DNA from: Rhynchopus euleeides
Taxonomy: Eukaryota > Euglenozoa > Diplonemea > Diplonemida > Diplonemidae
Assembly (NCBI GenBank): GCA_963210315.1
Contig: OY723306.1
Location: 372,001 to 436,000, forward strand
Direction: 5' to 3'
Length of the DNA: 64,000 nt
Every line of letters starts with the position of its first letter. The first letter of the stretch is position 1. Below are positions 57,208 through 64,000 of this stretch, piece after piece. Under the pieces are notes generated by a model. That model worked only from the letters and a program-made list of their open reading frames with translations. It did no database searches and had not been told where the DNA came from. Both the position numbers and the translations under genes were made by a program.

Positions 57208-60143
57208 GTATGCATGCGGTGCGGAGGGGGCACCAAAACAACCAAACAGTGCCTCGGCAAAGAACAGGTCTGCGCCCCCCCCCCCCCCCCACACACACAC
57301 ACACATGAAGGGAAATCAGGACCTGTTGAGCATCTTTGCACCACGTAAAGCCACCGCGCCTGTGCAGCCCAACCCAGGAGAAGGCAAAACACATGAATAA
57401 GGATATGGATTTGGGGGAGGGGGGCAGTGCCCCAATTGTGACCTGTGTGCGTGCGTTGACATGCCCGGCACATCAAGGTCATTCCGAGGGCCAGCGTAAA
57501 GAACTGCTGGCAGCACCATACCCTGCACTGCAGCAAAGGAGAGCATTCGCATGTGCGTGCGGGTGGGTGCGGGGGGGAAGGTGTCGGAAAGAAACAACAA
57601 GATGAAGCCTCACCGCAAAGGACGTGTTGGACGGAACAGAGATGATGAACAAACATATGGGGGGCGGGCGGAAGGGAGGGGGTCGGACGGAGACTGCAGA
57701 AGTCTTGCTCACGATGAATGGAGCGACGGAGAAAGCCGATCGCATGCATACCCGTTCGCCGTGTCCTACAGTATCCCGTACGTCAGTACAATGCATTTGA
57801 TGCACCAAAGTGTATCAAGGCGCAATGCACTTGATTGGTTATCAACTCAAGAAACCCCAATCCTAAAAATCAGAATACGTGTTTCTCAGGAAGATGGCTT
57901 TGCACATAATCGCTGGGAAGGAGGGATGTGCCCCGTTTCCTCAGCATAGCACAGCAAAGCAGGGGGTGGTGGTGGGGGGGGGGGGGGGTGGGGGGAAACA
58001 GGTGGTGGTTGGGGGGGGGGGAGGTGTTGTGGGCCGCTAGCTCCCCCCCCCCCCTCCAAAAGGCCTTCACGCTACAGCATGCCCTCAGTATGCACACCCC
58101 AGGGAGGAGGTGTGCGCGTCTGTCGATCTGTGGCTGCTTTGGTGGGGCTGGCGCAACATTTGGACACACCCATGGACACTGGTATGCCCAGCACAACCTT
58201 GCCGGCCCTGCGAGCCGTGGGGCACGCAGATGGGGTTGCAAGATTATCTACAGCGCAGGCTTCGTGCAAGATGGGCCTGTTTGCACCAGGTTGCCAACTT
58301 GCACCACGGCGAAGCTGAATAATAACGTCAGTCGGAGAGTGCAACTTCACTAACTGTGGCCAACTGGTGTGACGAGAGTGAGTAACAGGGGGTGTACCAC
58401 TGCCTACTTTAATGAGCACACCGGCATGAGTGTGTTCGAGAGCTTGTTTACTTTCGGTGAATGTGCGTCTTGGCGTTTTTTTCCCTTCTTTTTTTGGCAT
58501 CCAACCCTATTTTCGTTCGGATCAGGCAGACCGCGCGCACACACACCCACACAGAGACACACCCTTTGAGTGGGCAAAACCTATCCTTATCCTTTGCACC
58601 GACCTCAACAAGCCTCTCAACAGAGAGGCTTTTGCACGATGTCCAGATAAGGGAGGATCAGCCCTGCCGACTCGGATGCAACGCTGTTTTGCATGTGTGT
58701 GTGGGTGTGTCTGTGATTAAAAAATAAAGTGGCTACCTCCAGCTGCACTTCGGGGCAACGCCCTTGGTGCTTTTTTGGGAGGTGCCGTTTAGTGTATCAC
58801 CGACTGACGTAGGCTGATGTGCGGAAGCCGTGTGGGCTTTCCGGTTGGTTTGAAACTTTACAACATGCCACTGCGCTTGGGCTACACGCAAAGCGATTAG
58901 AGGGGGGGCGTACCACGCACTGCGCTACCACACATTAGAGGCGTCGTGCGGGCCACTGTGATCAACAAGTCGTCAAAACAGACTGTTCAGGCGCACGAAG
59001 TGGCAGACACACACTCGCAAATATTGAATGCACCCCACACCCGCGGCAACACCCACCCCTTGTGCTGGAGGTAATGCCGCCTGTGTTTGTGTGGGGCTGT
59101 GAGGCTTCAGACAGTTCAAAACTGTTTTCTTTTCCTTCTTCGCGAGAGGTGATACGCAACGACGGCCTTCGTGAAAAAAGGGTGTCATGCGCGGCACGGT
59201 GAACCTCCATGATCCAAACCAAAAACATCCACACAGTCACTCACATAGGTTAACCTTTTTCTTTTGCGGATACGCAGAGCACACCGAACCTCGGTGCGCT
59301 TAATGCGACCCCTATTGCACCACACACACAGGCAACACCCATCCTTCTCGCAGACACATCATCACTCCAGCGGCACAACGCACGGCGGCACTGCGTCACA
59401 GGGAGAGCCTAGGGCTCTGGCTTAACAAGCTCGGGATGAAGATGTCTCACCCACACAGGCAGTTCTTGCACAAAAGAGAACATGTATGGAGGGGGGACTT
59501 AGAAAGTGGAAAAGGGATGTGGGGGGTGGTGGTGGTGGTGGCGTTTACCGCCCAGGAATACAGCCATATCTCGCTCGGGTCTGATCTTGGACAGTTGTTG
59601 CATTGTCCGCTCCCGCTCGGCGGGGGGGGGGGAGGGGGGGGGGGGCAAAAGGAGAAAGGAGATGCCGGCGTCTCTCGGCAGCGGTGCCGAGATTTTGAAC
59701 AATGTTTTGGCCGAATCCGACCGTTGTTTCCGTTTGTTTTGCTCCTCCTAAAAAGCCACAAGGCTCTGGTGATAAGGATGAAAGAGCGGAACAGGAGAGA
59801 TTGGCGTTGATGGGGGGAAGGAGGGGGGTTATAAAGCAGAAGAGAGGTAAAGCACAGAGTTGTCGTGGGGGGGGGGGGATAGTGGCATAACAGTATGACA
59901 GTGCAAAAACAGGGGGGGCACGACAAGGCGTTGTTTATGTGCCAAACCAAGGAGAGGGTGGGTATAAGAGGGGCTGTGGTTTGTTTTGCCACTCAAAGCG
60001 CTGCCAATATTTCCTTCTTCACTGCGGCAAGGTTCATGCCCCTGTGAACAGGGGCAATGGTCTGCTGTTTGGGCAGCAAAACATCAGCCGGAGGGGTGGG
60101 GGCATTGAAATAAAAGTAAAAGGAAGCACAAGGAGATAGTCTC

Positions 60144-60210
60144 CCTTCACTCGTTATGCAGGTTGTGTCTGAGATCCAGTGATATACTCGGCCTGTGTGA
60201 GCGTGTGAGC
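60144..60210. repeat. Dispersed short repeat, copy 2
   Basis: The first 35 bases are identical to 42843-42877. It continues TCCAGTGATATACTCGGCCT, which resembles the A-box region of tRNA-Gly, so a tRNA-related SINE is possible. No B box follows. Confidence 0.55.
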
Positions 60211-60370
60211 CGAGCGTGTGAAGGTAAGACAATACTCCCCCTTGAAACAACCCCTTGCCCTCACCTGCCCCGTGAACCCGATACTGTGCCCAGCACTCTG
60301 CCTCTCGGCAAAGGCAGCGAGCACAGTGGGGTGGAGTTTGGCAGTGAAGTTGAGGAGATAGCATCGCCGC

Positions 60371-60485
60371 CACTTGTTATGCAGGCTGTGTGTCCGAGAC
60401 GTCGTGGGTATCCCCTGGCTGTGTTGTGTCAGACTGCTGTGAGGGGGCACGCCGCATTTCCCATTGGATGTCGTGTCGTGTCAAA
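60371..60485. repeat. Dispersed short repeat, diverged copy 3
   Basis: CACTTGTTATGCAGGCTGTG then TGTCCGAGAC is a diverged copy of the 60144 repeat. Its later part matches 57154-57207, so the longer repeat probably includes both segments. Confidence 0.45.
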
Positions 60486-61227
60486 AAAAAGGGGGGAGGG
60501 GATATGCATCAACACAGGGTTAACACATGCGCTGCCGACAGTCTTCTTTTCAAGAGACTGGGGGAGCTGTGGTCAAACGCGAGGAAATATAAAAAAATCA
60601 GAAACCATCAGGAGAGAAGTGGGGGGGGGGGAGAGAGAGAGAGAGAGAGATTGCTGCTCAGAAGTGGCTAACTTTCATATGGCACAGGGAGTGCGCATAC
60701 CGTACAGCATAGACACGAAGACACAGAGCAGAATAAAAAGAGGAAAATGAAGGAGGTCGTGAGGAGAGGGGATGGGGTGAGGGGGTGTGGGGGGGAAGAA
60801 ATGGAGGTTAAATTGGAAAGACGGCGATACCGGGGCGTACAGATAGTAGAGGAGAGTTCTGTTTCACTCAAAGAGCGGGTGGGATGGCATGGGATGGGGG
60901 GAGGGGGTGTGACGGTCGTCGCGACTGTCATACGTAAAGACATCCTTCCCGGGGGCGGGGGGATGGGGGGAATGACATGACCCGCCGGCACAGGCCATTC
61001 CACACACCCAGCCACCACACCCACTCCTCCCCCCTCCCGCGCAAAGAGTGGGAGGGGCGAGGGGATGGATGGTTTCCCTCAAATCGTCCCGGGGGGGGGG
61101 GGGGGGGTTGGGTTGGGTTGGGTTGGGGTGAGGGACCTCACACACTGCATCCCCGAATTGACGCCGTGACACGGGGTGTGGCTGACGATCAAATATCGTG
61201 ATCCTGGCGCTTTCAAGGCTCTCAATA

Positions 61228-61311
61228 CCCCCCACCCCACCCCACCCCACCCCACCCCACCCCACCCCACCCCACCCCACCCCACCCCACCCCACCCCAC
61301 CCCACCCCACC
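61228..61311. repeat. (CCCCA)n array, about 16 units
   Basis: Uninterrupted pentanucleotide repeat, (TGGGG)n on the minus strand, with strong G-quadruplex potential. A G17 run followed by (GGGTT)n lies 140 bases upstream at about 61090-61125. Confidence 0.9.
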
Positions 61312-61662
61312 TTACTAAGCACTTTAGTGAAGGGGCTTTGCCCCGCTTAGGGGGATTCCAAAGAAGACGTGCAGTTTCCTTTGGTGTTCTGAGCGTTTTT
61401 TGTGTTCCAGGCAGATACCCCACTGGCTGAATTGGCCAGGTTGGCGAGGCTGTCACGGCGTGTTTGGGCACTACACACGGACCTCCTTCATCAGGTTTTT
61501 GGTTCCCCACACGGCCGCGACACCCTCTTCGTCTAGAGTGAGTCCGCGATTTGTAGTACAGAGCCGGCTCCCCCCCCCACTTCCCAAGTTTGGCGTTTCG
61601 CTGTTAATTGAGGCCCCGTTTCGGTGGCTTCCTCTTCTTGCCTGCAGTCTTCTGATTAGGAA

Positions 61663-61699
61663 TCCCCCCACCCCACCCCACCCCACCCCACCCCACCCC
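61663..61699. repeat. (CCCCA)n array, about 7 units
   Basis: Same pentamer as 61228-61311, followed directly by GGGGGGGGGTGGGGGGG at 61706-61722, so the two could fold back on each other. Confidence 0.85.
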
Positions 61700-62711
61700 G
61701 ACCCTGGGGGGGGGTGGGGGGGCAGGCGGTTTCATTTTTACTTTCGAACGCTCCGGGGGTTGGGGGGGGGGGGGGGGGGGCTGCCAACACACTGCAAAAA
61801 ATGGCATCGACAGCCCAGAGTTTCATGGCAACCCTACAACAACATAACATATCCCCAGCCCCTCCAATCGCTCTCGATTGGCCTCTGGTTTTTCTTCAAA
61901 AAAACACAAAAAATAGGGGCATGAGAGAAGGCTTGCCGATTCAAGAAGACACGCAGGCACGTGAATCCTTCTGTTTCACCCTCAAGGCGCAACACTGCAC
62001 CGAAGGCACACACTCATACAAGCCATTGTGAAACCGAAATGTATTTTTGTTTGTTCTCAGTCACCATATTTTGCAATGGGGGGAGGGGGGGGAAGTGGGT
62101 TCTTCGCTGCAGCAGTGTCTTAACACGGTGTCACTTTCTTCGGTGAATTCCCCTCCTGTTCGTGACAGGTGAAGACATCGCCGAACCTTCTTTTGCCGAA
62201 AAACTTGCCGGTAGAGAACACCCCCTTCCCCCCTCCCCCATATTCATTCATCTGCATTCGTTCCTCCCCCTCCATACAATCGCGAGCTAGGCCTGGCCCT
62301 CTGCACCCCACAGCCTGCAAGCAGAGTTGTTTATTTTTATTCTTTTCTGCGATCGGCAATCACTCAACCCTGGCATACGAGACGACGAGACTCTGCTTTC
62401 TTCAACAGCTGTGTCTGTCGTCCCTCCATGTTGCCATGGCCAGCCCCAGCCGATTTTACGTTTGAACTCACAGGTCGACAACAGAGGGGTCAGTTGAGGA
62501 TAGACGGAAGACAGTCAGTGTGGGTGTGGGGAAGTGGCTGGGCGGGTGGGGCATAGGTATAACAACATGGGCCGGCATTCCTATGGGTTGCGCCTCCAGA
62601 CAAAAGCACAACCCTCGCAGAGATGCCGGCGAGGCGGGGGAGAAATTGAGGGAAATGTGAGGGTGCAGTAAAAGTGGAGCAAGGCAAGGTGCAGAGTTTG
62701 ACCCTCCCTCC

Positions 62712-62780
62712 CTCCACTCGTTATGCAAGGCTGCTGTGTCCGAGCTCTAGTGGTAAGATAGGCCTGTGCTGTGTCAGAAT
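62712..62780. repeat. Dispersed short repeat, diverged copy 4
   Basis: CTCCACTCGTTATGCAAGGC then TGTCCGAGCTCTAGTGGTAA matches the 60144 repeat. The AGTGGTAAGATAGGCCTG part is again A-box-like. Confidence 0.5.
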
Positions 62781-64000
62781 GGCTCGGAACTGCCTGGGGG
62801 TGGGGGGTGGCGCAGGGACTGCCGGTGGGGACATTGGTTGATGGGGTGTGCTTTGCCGGAGAGTAAAGGCAAGGCAATCCTCCCTACAACATCCCCCCCG
62901 ATTGGCAATATCTATCGGAACTGCCAGCGGGGGGGGGGGGGGGGGAAATGGGAGGGAAGGTGAACAGTCGAGGGCCAGCCCTGTATATGGATTGAACGAT
63001 TTGAACGACATTTTTCTTGGCCTTCATTTTTCTTGGCTCCGTAACAGCCCTCTGATGCGAGAGGGACCGCTGTCTCGTGAGTTATGCGTGCTTCATTTGG
63101 GGCAAGAAGCAGAGGGGTTGCCCCTGGCTCCCATATCACATAACAATCCATTGCTAATTGTGCCGGATCCGGCAGTAGTGTAGTGAAGTAGAATGAATCG
63201 GAATCACAGAGTCTACCCTTCTCCTCCCACACAGGGCCGGCGGTGGGGTGGGGTGGGCGATAGGTAAGGGGTGGGTGGTGAGGAGGGGGAGGGAGGTAAG
63301 TTGTGTGACAGCCGGGGAAAAGAAGAAGAAGCAAGGCACAGAAGGCCCGACACCTTCATCTCCCCCCTCCCACTACAAAAAAAATGCAGGCAGCGCCTCC
63401 CGGACACAACACCGAAAGGCCTGCCGCGGAGGGGGGTTGGGTGAATGGTTACGGAACCGCAAACTGGGGGGGGGGGGGTGGCAGGTGAGGTGGAGTGGAG
63501 TGGGGTGGGGGTGAATGAAGGGGGGGGCATGGTCGCGCCGTTGCCTATGTGTGTGAACTTGACACCTCAGGGGGGAATGGTGGGGGAGGCGCGACGGGGG
63601 CTTCAGAAGTGCAGTACAGTGAGCAGCCCAACCGGAATAGGATATGTGATCTGGCACAGTGTGACACGGAGTCAAGCCTGCCTGACACCCCTCCCCGTTG
63701 CTGCTGGTGGCATCAGGTGTGCGGGTGCTGAAAGGCCTCTCTTGTGATGTGTGATCTGTGCAGATTCAATTTTCTTCTTCTTCTTTTTTTGCGTTTATTT
63801 CGCTCGTATCACTATGCGTAAAACCTGCAGGGCGGGGACACCTTCAACAGATGAAGGCGCTTGCTGCTTCGCGCAATCACAAAGTAACGTCACCCCCAGA
63901 GAAAGACCACAGGGAAAATAACATAGTTGGCGAGGGGGAGGTTTTTTGGTTGTTCGGTGGGTAGGGATGGGTGGGGCAGAAAGAGAAGGAGTGGGGGGAG

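Larger units (their letters stand above)
56917..64000. other. Gene-free region, no gene supported
   Basis: About 7 kb without a convincing coding region. Frames of 80-195 codons (for example 57162-57749 minus and 60163-60750 plus) are of low complexity and resemble nothing I know. The region holds many G-runs of 9-18 bases, (AC)n at 57289-57305, (GA)n at about 60632-60650, (CCCCA)n arrays and dispersed short repeats. No promoter motif of the type seen upstream of the host genes occurs here. Confidence 0.5.

Noticed and set aside
57162-57749. A 195-codon minus-strand frame with Cys- and Pro-rich sequence
   Set aside because: It translates C-runs and (AC)n tracts, and no similarity or gene signals support it.
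61085-61125. Telomere or internal telomeric repeat from the (GGGTT)n tract
   Set aside because: Only about four units, irregular, and next to unrelated G-runs and (CCCCA)n.

Overview
This is a GC-rich eukaryotic nuclear scaffold, probably from a free-living protist or alga. The DEAD-box helicase and the frizzled-like gene have spliceosomal GT-AG introns, the intergenic DNA is full of G-runs, C-runs and microsatellites, and both LINEs and cut-and-paste DNA transposons are present. I cannot name the species. No clearly viral or LTR element was seen.

Four host genes are supported, all on the minus strand: a giant RNF213/mysterin-like AAA+ protein (7317-24086, essentially intronless, one 200-base assembly gap near its 3' end), a membrane-anchored J-domain protein (26940-27776), a four-exon DEAD-box RNA helicase (38218-40848), and a two-exon secreted frizzled-like protein with a likely GPI signal (41194-42289). 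Each has, 52-296 bases upstream of its ATG and in the same orientation, a near-identical motif of about 29 bases (sense core TTCACTCTCGACRATCAAA). I read this as a shared core promoter. A fifth copy at 28340 has no gene that I can see.

Most of the rest is mobile DNA. Two copies of one LINE family lie at 1-6963 (minus, running off the window) and 29135-37735 (plus). Each encodes a coiled-coil ORF1 and then, in the SAME frame after a single TAG, an OTU-like protease + APE endonuclease + reverse transcriptase + RNase H ORF2. The plus copy sits between two (AC)n tracts and the minus copy also begins in one, so the family probably inserts into microsatellites. From 43.3 to 56.9 kb three DNA transposons lie almost end to end: a Harbinger/DDE_4-like element whose ORF is preceded by a 41-bp minisatellite, a composite element with duplicated right ends enclosing a small H2B-like ORF, and a hAT-like element with about 165-bp near-identical terminal repeats whose transposase carries an N-terminal USP-like (apparently inactive) domain.

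The last 7 kb (56917-64000), and 49.7-51.6 kb, show no convincing gene. They hold dispersed short repeats, G-runs and (CCCCA)n arrays. A recurring theme is ubiquitin biology: an RNF213-like protein, an OTU-bearing LINE and a USP-bearing transposase in one window.
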